A stretch of 64,000 nt of DNA from Blastococcus colisei (GTDB lineage Bacteria > Actinomycetota > Actinomycetes > Mycobacteriales > Geodermatophilaceae), in NCBI RefSeq assembly GCF_006717095.1, contig NZ_VFQE01000001.1, forward strand, positions 2,480,001 through 2,544,000. The letters run 5' to 3'. Each line of letters starts with the position of its first letter. The first letter of the stretch is position 1. Position numbers and translations under genes: made by a program. Positions 57,901 to 64,000 of the stretch are shown here, in pieces. The notes beneath the pieces were generated by a model, which did not search any database, had not been told where the DNA came from, and saw only the letters and a list, made by a program, of their open reading frames with translations.

Positions 57901-59496
57901 ATGACCGCGCTCGGCCTGGACCCCACGCTGGTGGCGGGGGCCCGGGAACTCGCGGCACGAGCGGCGCAGCCGGTGATCGACCTGGCCCACCGGCACACCA
58001 CCGTCTCCGTCGAGCGGGCGGTGCTCCGGCTCGCCGGCCTCACCGGCACCGATCCGGTGACGGGGGAGGGGAGGCTGGAGGACCGGGTGCCCTGGGCGAA
58101 CCGGATCGTCGACGCCGTCCGCGACCAGGTCGGCCTGGAGTCCGGCGTCTCCCTGCCCGTCTGGCACGCCCTGGCGTCCGGCCAGGCCCGCGACCTCCAG
58201 GACCTGGCCGAGCAGGTCGGCGCCGGGACGGCGCGCTTCGCCGTCCCCACCGGTGCCGACGCCGAACAAGCCCGGGCCGCGGCGCGGGAGGCTGCGGGCG
58301 CGGGCATCGCCCGCATCGACGCCAACCGGCGGCGCCGCGAGGAACTGGTCGCCACCCATGGGGACCCGCCGCGCCGGCCCTGGATCTACCTGATCGTGGC
58401 CACCGGCGACATCCACGAGGACATCCCGCAGGCCCAGGCCGCCGCCCGCGCCGGCGCCGACGTCATCGCCGTCATCCGCTCGACCGGGCAGTCGCTGCTG
58501 GACTACGTGCCCGAGGGCGCCACCCGCACCGGGTACGCCGGCACGTACGCCACCCAGGAGAACTTCCGGCTGATGCGGGCCGCCCTGGACGACGTCAGCG
58601 CCGAGCTCGGCCGCTACGTGCGGCTGACCAACTACGCGTCCGGGCTGTGCATGCCGGAGATCGCCGTCCTGGCCGGTCTGGAGCGGCTGGACATGATGCT
58701 CAACGACGCGATGTACGGGATCCTCTTCCGCGACATCAACCCGCGCCGCACCTTCGTCGACCAGCGGTTCAGCCGGATGGTGCACGCCCGCGCCGGGATC
58801 ATCATCAACACCGGCGAGGACAACTACCTCACCACCGCGGACGCCGTCGACGAGGCGCACACGGTCACGGTCAGCCAGCTGCTCAACGAGACCCTGGCCA
58901 AGGAGGCCGGGCTCGAGGACTGGCAGCTCGGCCTCGGGCACGCGTTCGAGATCGACCCCGACGTCCCCGAGTCATTCCGCCTGGAGCTGGCCCACGCCCT
59001 GCTGGCCCGCAGCCTCTTCCCCGACGCGCCGCTGAAGTGGATGCCGCCGACCAAGCACATGACCGGCGACGTCTTCCGCGGCTACCTGCTCGACGGCTTC
59101 TTCAACCTGGCCGGGGCGCTCACCGGCCAGGGCATCCTGCTGGTGGGGATGATGACCGAGGCCGTCGTCACCCCGTGGCTGTCCGACCGCGATCTCGCGC
59201 TGCGCAACGTCGGCTACGTGCTGAACGCCGCCGGCAACCTGGCCGAGGACTTCGCCCCGCCGCCCGGGGGCTTCATCGACCGCCGCGCCGACACGGTGCT
59301 GCGCGAGGCGGTCGACCTGCTCGGCCGCATCGCCGACCACCCCGAGGGCCTGATCCAGGCCATCGCCGACGGCACGTTCGGCATCACCAGGCGCCCGGCG
59401 GACGGCGGCAAGGGCCTGGACGGCGTCGTCGTGACCGGCCCGGACGCCTACAACCCGGCGCTGGAGCTCCTGGAGAAGGAGGTCTCCCGTGCCTGA
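57901..59496 (+). CDS. kamD: Lysine 5,6-aminomutase alpha subunit
   Basis: 531 aa TIM-barrel subunit of the adenosylcobalamin- and PLP-dependent mutase that converts beta-lysine to 3,5-diaminohexanoate. Conserved blocks include IYLIVATGDIHEDIPQ, DVIAVIRSTGQSLLDYVPEG, TYATQENFRLMR, RLTNYASGLCMPEIA and MPPTKHMTGD. Length agrees with the family. The ATG at 57901 has GGGGGA upstream. Partner kamE follows with an 8-nt overlap or a 40-nt gap, depending on the start used. Confidence 0.95.
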   Translation: MTALGLDPTLVAGARELAARAAQPVIDLAHRHTTVSVERAVLRLAGLTGTDPVTGEGRLEDRVPWANRIVDAVRDQVGLESGVSLPVWHALASGQARDLQDLAEQVGAGTARFAVPTGADAEQARAAAREAAGAGIARIDANRRRREELVATHGDPPRRPWIYLIVATGDIHEDIPQAQAAARAGADVIAVIRSTGQSLLDYVPEGATRTGYAGTYATQENFRLMRAALDDVSAELGRYVRLTNYASGLCMPEIAVLAGLERLDMMLNDAMYGILFRDINPRRTFVDQRFSRMVHARAGIIINTGEDNYLTTADAVDEAHTVTVSQLLNETLAKEAGLEDWQLGLGHAFEIDPDVPESFRLELAHALLARSLFPDAPLKWMPPTKHMTGDVFRGYLLDGFFNLAGALTGQGILLVGMMTEAVVTPWLSDRDLALRNVGYVLNAAGNLAEDFAPPPGGFIDRRADTVLREAVDLLGRIADHPEGLIQAIADGTFGITRRPADGGKGLDGVVVTGPDAYNPALELLEKEVSRA

Positions 59497-60283
59497 GAAC
59501 GGCGATTATGGCCATAAACGCCCTGACGGCGGGAGCGTGATCCGGCCGTACGGCGACACGACCGGCGACGGGATGGTGCAGACGTCGTTCACCCTGCCCG
59601 TGCCAGCCGGACCGAAGGCCGAGGGCGCGGCGCTGCAGCTCGCGAACAGGATGGGCATCGAGCCGGCGATGGTCGTGCACAGCCACGCGATCGACAGCGG
59701 TTACACGTTCTTCGTCGTCTACGGCAGCGTGCGGCACCTGGTGGATCTGGACGCCGTCGTGGTGGAGGAGCGCGCCTACCCGCTGCTGTCGTCGTCAGAG
59801 ATCAACGCCGCCATCCGCACCGGCCTGAACCGAAAGATGGTGGTCCTCGGCGCGTGCATCGGCACCGACGCGCACACCGTGGGCATCGACGCCATCCTGA
59901 ACGTCAAGGGCTTCGCGGGGGAGAAGGGCCTGGAGTACCTCCGCGAGATGGCCGTGACGAATCTCGGCGCCCAGGTCACGGTGCCCGAGCTGGTCACCAG
60001 GGCGCGGGACACCCGGGCCGACGCCGTCCTGGTGTCGCAGGTCGTCACGCAGAAGGACGCCCACCTGCGCAACACCCGGGAGCTCGCCGCCGCCTTCCGT
60101 GAGGCGATGGGGGAGTCCCGCCCGCTCCTGGTGGTCGGCGGACCGCGGTTCGACCCGGCCATGGCCGCCGACCTCGGCGTCGACAAGGTCTTCGGCCGGG
60201 GGACGACGCCCGGCGAGGTCGCCAGCTACCTCATCCACGCACTCACCCCTGCCCGCCAGACCTCCGAGGAGAGCCCCGCATGA
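59489..60283 (+). CDS. kamE: Lysine 5,6-aminomutase beta subunit
   Basis: 264 aa from GTG 59489, which has AAGGAGG 6 nt upstream; GTG 59537 would give 248 aa and keep the conserved IRPYGDTTGDGMVQ start. The Rossmann B12 domain has GTDAHTVGID with the cobalt-coordinating His129, and Lys140 in NVKGFAG is the position of the PLP-binding Lys (compare His133 and Lys144 in the clostridial subunit). GGPRFDPAMAADLG and the terminal GEVASYLI match family ends. Works with KamD. Confidence 0.93.
   Translation: MPENGDYGHKRPDGGSVIRPYGDTTGDGMVQTSFTLPVPAGPKAEGAALQLANRMGIEPAMVVHSHAIDSGYTFFVVYGSVRHLVDLDAVVVEERAYPLLSSSEINAAIRTGLNRKMVVLGACIGTDAHTVGIDAILNVKGFAGEKGLEYLREMAVTNLGAQVTVPELVTRARDTRADAVLVSQVVTQKDAHLRNTRELAAAFREAMGESRPLLVVGGPRFDPAMAADLGVDKVFGRGTTPGEVASYLIHALTPARQTSEESPA
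59506..59517. promoter_or_regulatory. 12-bp palindrome TTATGGCCATAA, copy 2, at the kamD-kamE junction
   Basis: Identical to copy 1, also followed by ACGC, and ending exactly 19 nt before the GTG at 59537, the second possible kamE start. It also opens a 10-codon frame (MAINALTAGA) whose TGA overlaps that GTG. Confidence 0.6.
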
Positions 60284-60669
60284 CCGACCCACGGCTCGGC
60301 CTGACCGTCACCCACCGCCGCTACGTGCCGCACGCACACGCTCACTACGGCGGCGCCCTGGTCGACGGGGCCTACACCCTCGGCCTGTTCGGCGACGTCG
60401 CCACCGAGGTCGCCATCGTCATGGACGGCGACGAGGGCCTGCTGGCCGGCTACTCGGAGGTGTCCTTCCTGGGGCCGGTGCGCGCGGGCGACGTGCTGGA
60501 GGCGACCTGCGAGGTGGTTCGCATCGGCCGCCGCAGCCGGGAACTGCGGTGCACCGCCCAGGTCGTGGCCCGGGCCGAGCCGGAGCGCGGCCCGTCTGCC
60601 GCCGGCGTGCTCGACCCGCCACTCCCGGTCGTGGAGGCGACGGCGACGCTCGTCGTCCCGGGCTCTTGA
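60280..60669 (+). CDS. kal: 3-aminobutyryl-CoA ammonia-lyase
   Basis: 129 aa hot-dog-fold protein that removes ammonia from 3-aminobutyryl-CoA to give crotonyl-CoA, late in lysine degradation. The N-terminus LTVTHRRYVPHAHAHYGGALVDGAY and AGYSEVSFLGPVRAGDVLEATCEV are typical. The ATG overlaps the kamE stop (ATGA). The cleavage enzyme Kce and the CoA transferase are not in this window. Confidence 0.88.
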   Translation: MTDPRLGLTVTHRRYVPHAHAHYGGALVDGAYTLGLFGDVATEVAIVMDGDEGLLAGYSEVSFLGPVRAGDVLEATCEVVRIGRRSRELRCTAQVVARAEPERGPSAAGVLDPPLPVVEATATLVVPGS

Positions 60670-60706
60670 CGACGGGATAACGATTCAGCCACAGTAGCTC
60701 CCGCAG

Positions 60707-60901
60707 TCACCGTAAGTACGCGCACGGACGCGCGCAGTTCTTACAGTCGCTGCAGTTCCATCCGGGAGCACCGTGATGCGCTCCTCCGGGTCGAGCCGCG
60801 AAGCCCTCCGACCATGCCGGGTCGAGGGAGCGCGCGGCCTCGCGGAGTTGCGCGGACCGGCCACCCCGGCGGGGCCCACTCGGATCCGCGTCATCAGACA
60901 A
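60707..60901 (-). CDS. Possible small Cys-rich ORF (CxxCxxCxxxC)
   Basis: 64 codons from TTG 60901 on the minus strand, ending in GWNCSDCKNCARPCAYLR. The cysteine spacing is that of a 4Fe-4S ferredoxin-type motif. A second overlapping minus-strand frame (60685-60894) ends in YGDCGSYCG. No clear ribosome-binding site or -10 box is seen, and GC-rich DNA gives such frames by chance. Treat as doubtful. If real it could be a small redox protein or peptide precursor. Confidence 0.2.
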   Translation of the reverse strand: MSDDADPSGPRRGGRSAQLREAARSLDPAWSEGFAARPGGAHHGAPGWNCSDCKNCARPCAYLR

Positions 60902-61194
60902 CGGTCGCGCCGCTCGCTGCCAGCGAACGGCCGTCCGGCCCGAAGACGCGGAGCCCGCGCGGCGCGCCTGCCGGCCGCTGAACCCTGATGGGGGAACGAC
61001 CGGAGAAGGACCCCGTCCTCCCCACCCTTGGCGAAGTCAGGGTGGGACCCGGGACGGGGCCGTACCGGGATGGGATGCTGGGTCAGGACCGCGGCGACGG
61101 CGCGGCGGTCCGGACCCCGTCCGACCGGCTCGGGGTGCCAGGCCGGTACACGGGTGGACCACCCGGGCACCGGAGCGGTTCCGGGAGGCTGTGG
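60902..61194. other. Gap before lnt
   Basis: Together with 60670-60901 this makes 525 bp between kal and lnt. It contains a small TCGCT-GCC-AGCGA hairpin near 60914 and one dispersed palindromic repeat at 61005. The lnt reading frame is open back to 60988, but that extension encodes no conserved sequence. Nothing else is seen. Confidence 0.4.
61005..61059. repeat. Dispersed palindromic repeat, copy 2
   Basis: Starts with the same 20 nt as copy 1 (GAAGGACCCCGTCCTCCCCA). The arms CCCCGTCC and CCCACCC pair with GGGTGGG and GGACGGGG farther on, forming a hairpin of about 55 nt. Confidence 0.62.
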
Positions 61195-62847
61195 GTGCCG
61201 GCAGGAGCAGGACGGCCGGCGGTCGGCACGCTGACGCGACCGGTCCCGCCGTCCGAGGAGCCGACGGAGCGCAGCGGACGCTCCCCGTGGCCCTGGCGCA
61301 CCCTGCTCGCGGTCGCCGGCGGTCTGGTCCTCGTGCTCGCCTATCCCGGCTACGACCTCGTGGCCCTCGCGGTCCTCGGTCCGGCCGCCCTCGCCCTCGC
61401 CGTGCACGGACAGCGCGTGCGCTCCGGCCTCTGGCTCGGGCTGATCTTCGGGCTCGCCTTCTTCGTCCCGCTGCTCTCCTGGACCGGCATCTACGTCGGC
61501 GCCTTCCCCTGGCTCGCCCTGGCCGTCTGGGAGGCCGTGCACCTGGCCCTGCTGGGCGGTGCCACCGCGCTGACCTCCCGGCTGCGGTTCTGGCCGGTCT
61601 GGACCGCCGCCCTGTGGGTCGCCGACGAAGCCCTCCGGGGCCGGTTCGTCCTGGACGGCTTTCCCTGGGGCCGGCTGGGCTTCAGCCAGATCGAGGGGCC
61701 GCTGCTCGCGCTGGCCGCCTACGGCGGCGTGCCGCTGGTCAGCTTCGCCGTCGCGCTCACCGGTGCACTGCTGGCCGCGGCGACGCTCGCCCTGATCCGT
61801 GCCAGGCGGAAGGCGGCGGACACGGGGGAGCGGGGACCGGCGCTCCGGACGGCGGTCCTCCTCGTCGTCGCCGCGCTCGCCGTCCCGCTGGCCGGTGCCG
61901 TGGCCTGGCTGCCGCTGGCCGGGTCCTCCCTGACCGCGGGCGGCCCGACGTCAACGGTCGCCGTCATCCAGGGCGACGTGCCCCGAGCCGGGCTGGACTT
62001 CAACGCCCAGCGGCGCGCGGTCCTCGACAACCACGTGCAGCGGACCCTCGAGCTCGCCGAGGCGGTGGCAGCGGGGGAGGAGCCGCAGCCCGACGTCGTC
62101 ATCTGGCCGGAGAACAGCTCCGACATCGACCCCTACACCAACGCCGACGCCGCGCGGCAGATCGACCGGGCGGCGACGGCCATCGACGCGCCGATCCTGG
62201 TCGGCGCGGTCGTCCAGGGCCCGGGGGAGTACCTCAGCAACACCGCGATCGTGTGGGACCCCGAGGACGGGCCGGGGGACACCTACGTCAAGCGGCATCC
62301 GGTCCCGCTGGCCGAGTACGTGCCGGCGCGGAACTTCTTCCGGTTCTTCAGCGACAAGGTCGACCTCGTGCGCCGCGACTTCATCGCCGGCGACGAGGTC
62401 GGCGTGCTGGATGTCGGGGGCATGCGGCTGGGCGACCTCATCTGCTTCGAGGTCGTCTACGACGGGCTGGTGCACGACGTCGTCGACGCCGGGGCCGGGA
62501 TAATCGTCGTCCAGACCAACAACGCCACCTTCGGTCACACCGACGAGAGCGCGCAGCAGCTGGCCATGAGCCGGCTCCGGGCCGTCGAGTTCGGCCGCAC
62601 CGTCGTGGTGGCGGCCACCAGCGGGATCTCCGCGATCGTCGCCCCCGACGGCTCGATCGTGCGCTCCTCCGAGCTGTTCACGCCCGACGTCTTCGTCGAG
62701 GACATCGCTCAGCGGAGCTCCGCCACCGTCGCCCTGCGGCTGGGTGCGGCCCCCGAGTGGGTGCTGACCGCCGTCGGCGTCGGCGCCCTGCTGGCCGCCG
62801 CCTGGCCGGGGCTGCGCCGGCGCCGGCAGCGGAGGACCGCACGGTGA
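61195..62847 (+). CDS. lnt: Apolipoprotein N-acyltransferase
   Basis: 550 aa from GTG 61195, chosen because GGGAGG lies 6 nt upstream and the first membrane helix follows about 30 residues in; earlier starts (for example ATG 61075 or 60988) would translate the dispersed repeat. Six to seven N-terminal membrane helices are followed by a nitrilase-like domain with catalytic Glu in VIWPENSSDID, Lys in VKRHPVPLAEYVP and Cys in GDLICFEVVYD. It N-acylates the Cys of lipoproteins; several predicted lipoproteins are encoded in this window. Overlaps ppm1 by GTGA. Confidence 0.92.
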   Translation: MPAGAGRPAVGTLTRPVPPSEEPTERSGRSPWPWRTLLAVAGGLVLVLAYPGYDLVALAVLGPAALALAVHGQRVRSGLWLGLIFGLAFFVPLLSWTGIYVGAFPWLALAVWEAVHLALLGGATALTSRLRFWPVWTAALWVADEALRGRFVLDGFPWGRLGFSQIEGPLLALAAYGGVPLVSFAVALTGALLAAATLALIRARRKAADTGERGPALRTAVLLVVAALAVPLAGAVAWLPLAGSSLTAGGPTSTVAVIQGDVPRAGLDFNAQRRAVLDNHVQRTLELAEAVAAGEEPQPDVVIWPENSSDIDPYTNADAARQIDRAATAIDAPILVGAVVQGPGEYLSNTAIVWDPEDGPGDTYVKRHPVPLAEYVPARNFFRFFSDKVDLVRRDFIAGDEVGVLDVGGMRLGDLICFEVVYDGLVHDVVDAGAGIIVVQTNNATFGHTDESAQQLAMSRLRAVEFGRTVVVAATSGISAIVAPDGSIVRSSELFTPDVFVEDIAQRSSATVALRLGAAPEWVLTAVGVGALLAAAWPGLRRRRQRRTAR

Positions 62848-63629
62848 GCGACCGGGTCCTGGTCATCGTCCCCACGTACGACGAGGTCGAGAACCTCGAG
62901 CCCGTCCTGGACCGGCTGCGCGCCAGCGTGCCCGGGGCGCACGCCCTCGTGGTCGACGACGGATCGCCCGACGGCACCGGCGAGCTCGCCGAGAAGCTGG
63001 CCGCGCTCGACGACCGCGTCCACGTGCTGCACCGCACCGCCAAGCAGGGGCTGGGCCAGGCCTACATGGCCGGGTTCCGGTGGGCACTGGAGCGCGGCTA
63101 CGACGTGCTCGTGGAGATGGACGCCGACGGCTCGCACGCCCCCGAGCAGCTGCCCGACCTGCTCGCCGCCCTCCGGACGGCGGACCTCGTGCTGGGCTCG
63201 CGGTACGTGCCCGGCGGAGCGGTGACCGACTGGCCGGTGCACCGCCTGCTGCTCTCCCGGGCGGGCAACCGCTACACCCGCTGGGCCCTGCGACTGCCGC
63301 TCAACGACGCGACGGGTGGCTACCGCGCGGTCCGGGCGGAGCTGATCGACCGGTTGCCTTTCGACGACGTGTCCAGCCACGGCTACTGCTTCCAGGTCGA
63401 CTGGGCCTGGCGCGCGGTGCGGGCCGGGGCCCGCGTCGCGGAGGTGCCGATCACCTTCACCGAACGGACCTCCGGCAGGAGCAAGATGAGCGGCTCGATC
63501 GTTAGGGAGGCATTGGTACGCGTCACCCTGTGGGGCCTGCAGGACCGGCTGGCCGACTGGCTGCCGGGTCGCGTGCGCCGTCCGGTGCCGGCGCGAGCCG
63601 GAGGCAGAGAGGCAGGACAGCATGAGTGA
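62844..63629 (+). CDS. ppm1: Polyprenol monophosphomannose synthase
   Basis: 261 aa GT2 glycosyltransferase transferring mannose from GDP-mannose to polyprenol phosphate, the mannosyl donor for lipoglycans and protein mannosylation. VIVPTYDEVENL, ALVVDDGSPDGT, DVLVEMDADGSHAPEQ and GRSKMSGSIVREAL are present. Actinobacterial Ppm1 is often fused to or coupled with Lnt; here they are separate but overlap. The C-terminal tail overlaps fxsA by 8 nt. Confidence 0.94.
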   Translation: MSDRVLVIVPTYDEVENLEPVLDRLRASVPGAHALVVDDGSPDGTGELAEKLAALDDRVHVLHRTAKQGLGQAYMAGFRWALERGYDVLVEMDADGSHAPEQLPDLLAALRTADLVLGSRYVPGGAVTDWPVHRLLLSRAGNRYTRWALRLPLNDATGGYRAVRAELIDRLPFDDVSSHGYCFQVDWAWRAVRAGARVAEVPITFTERTSGRSKMSGSIVREALVRVTLWGLQDRLADWLPGRVRRPVPARAGGREAGQHE

Positions 63630-64000
63630 CGCCGTCGGACGACGGGTCCGGATGGTCGCCGGCCTGCTGGTGCTGGCCGAGCTGGTCGTCTACGTCCTCG
63701 TGGCGCAGTGGATCGGGCTCGGCTGGACGATCCTGGCCACGCTCGCCACGACCGTGCTCGGCTGGATGCTGCTGGCCCGCCAGGGCACCCGTGCGCTGGC
63801 CGACCTGCGCGAACGCGCCCGCACCCGTCGGTCGCCCGGGGCCGAGCTGGGCAACGCCGGGCTGGTGGCCGCGGGTGGGCTGCTCATGGTCCTGCCGGGC
63901 TTCATCGGGGACGTCGTCGGCCTGCTCTGCCTCCTGCCCGGGACACGCTCCCTGGTCCGCGGCATCCTGACGCGGCTGGTGCTGGCACGGCTGCCGGCCG
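63622..64000 (+). CDS. fxsA: FxsA family membrane protein (3' partial)
   Basis: At least 126 aa; the gene continues beyond the window. ATG at 63622, overlapping the ppm1 stop. The sequence RMVAGLLVLAELVVYVLVAQW, WTILATLATTVLGWMLLARQG and GLLMVLPGFIGDVVGLLCLLPGTR shows the paired hydrophobic segments and the LPGFIGD motif of FxsA. Function poorly known (in E. coli overexpression affects phage T7 exclusion). Gene order lnt-ppm1-fxsA is usual in actinobacteria. Confidence 0.9.
   Translation, partial: MSDAVGRRVRMVAGLLVLAELVVYVLVAQWIGLGWTILATLATTVLGWMLLARQGTRALADLRERARTRRSPGAELGNAGLVAAGGLLMVLPGFIGDVVGLLCLLPGTRSLVRGILTRLVLARLPA

Overview
The window is very GC-rich, gene-dense DNA from an actinobacterium. 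Its gene content (20S proteasome with Pup, mycothiol ligase mshC, Rpf, TatAC, polyprenol-phosphate-mannose synthase, PafBC, DUF3090/SCO1664-type proteins) is that of an aerobic, mycothiol-making actinomycete. The general style fits Geodermatophilaceae (Blastococcus, Geodermatophilus, Modestobacter), but that family assignment is an inference from gene content and not from a search. No rRNA, tRNA or CRISPR array was seen.

Layout. 1-3.1 kb: glycine betaine/proline ABC importer (ATPase, permease, binding lipoprotein), closed by two strong hairpins. 3.2-6.2 kb (minus): RecD-like helicase and aldo/keto reductase. 6.2-9.3 kb: uppP with a tiny leader ORF, then a histidine phosphatase, DUF3090 and an SCO1664-type kinase-like protein. 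9.4-14.1 kb: VOC protein, mycothiol-dependent DinB-type enzyme, mshC, dGTPase, PAC2 protein. 14.3-18.1 kb: cobalamin-dependent metH. 18.2-20 kb: a c-di-AMP (ydaO-type) riboswitch in front of a cell-wall hydrolase-like gene, then a HAD phosphatase. 20-22.4 kb: amidohydrolase, the relic of a DinB/DUF664 gene, and a RecB-like Fe-S nuclease.

22.4-44 kb is the Pup-proteasome region: trmI, arc, dop, pup, an inserted endonuclease VII-like gene, prcB, prcA, a small conserved protein, pafA, pafB, pafC, tatA, tatC, a lipid kinase and a Ski2-like helicase. Together these tag proteins with Pup (Dop, PafA), unfold them (Arc), degrade them (PrcAB) and control the DNA-damage response (PafBC). An Rpf gene and a secreted Ala-rich coiled-coil protein are interspersed on the other strand.

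44-53.7 kb is more accessory: 5'-3' exonuclease, M24 peptidase, Lrp/AsnC regulator, an intein-split radical SAM protein, a short asparaginase coupled to a threonine-synthase-like/RidA fusion enzyme, an unknown protein next to a 179-bp inverted-repeat element, PlsC and a GNAT acetyltransferase. 53.8-60.7 kb is a lysine-degradation cluster (kamA diverging from kdd, amidohydrolase, kamD, kamE, kal) carrying two copies of one 12-bp palindrome. 61.2-64 kb: lnt, ppm1, fxsA (lipoprotein acylation and mannosyl-phospholipid synthesis), running off the end.

A recurring theme is leaderless transcription. Eighteen start codons are preceded by TANNNT exactly 6-8 nt upstream. Two of them drive very short ORFs whose stop codons overlap the start of uppP and arc. 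The most promising leads are the twin palindromes in the lysine cluster, the PLP-enzyme/RidA fusion, the intein in a radical SAM cluster motif, the nuclease gene coupled into the proteasome operon, the leaderless leader peptides, and the 15-bp inverted-repeat element.
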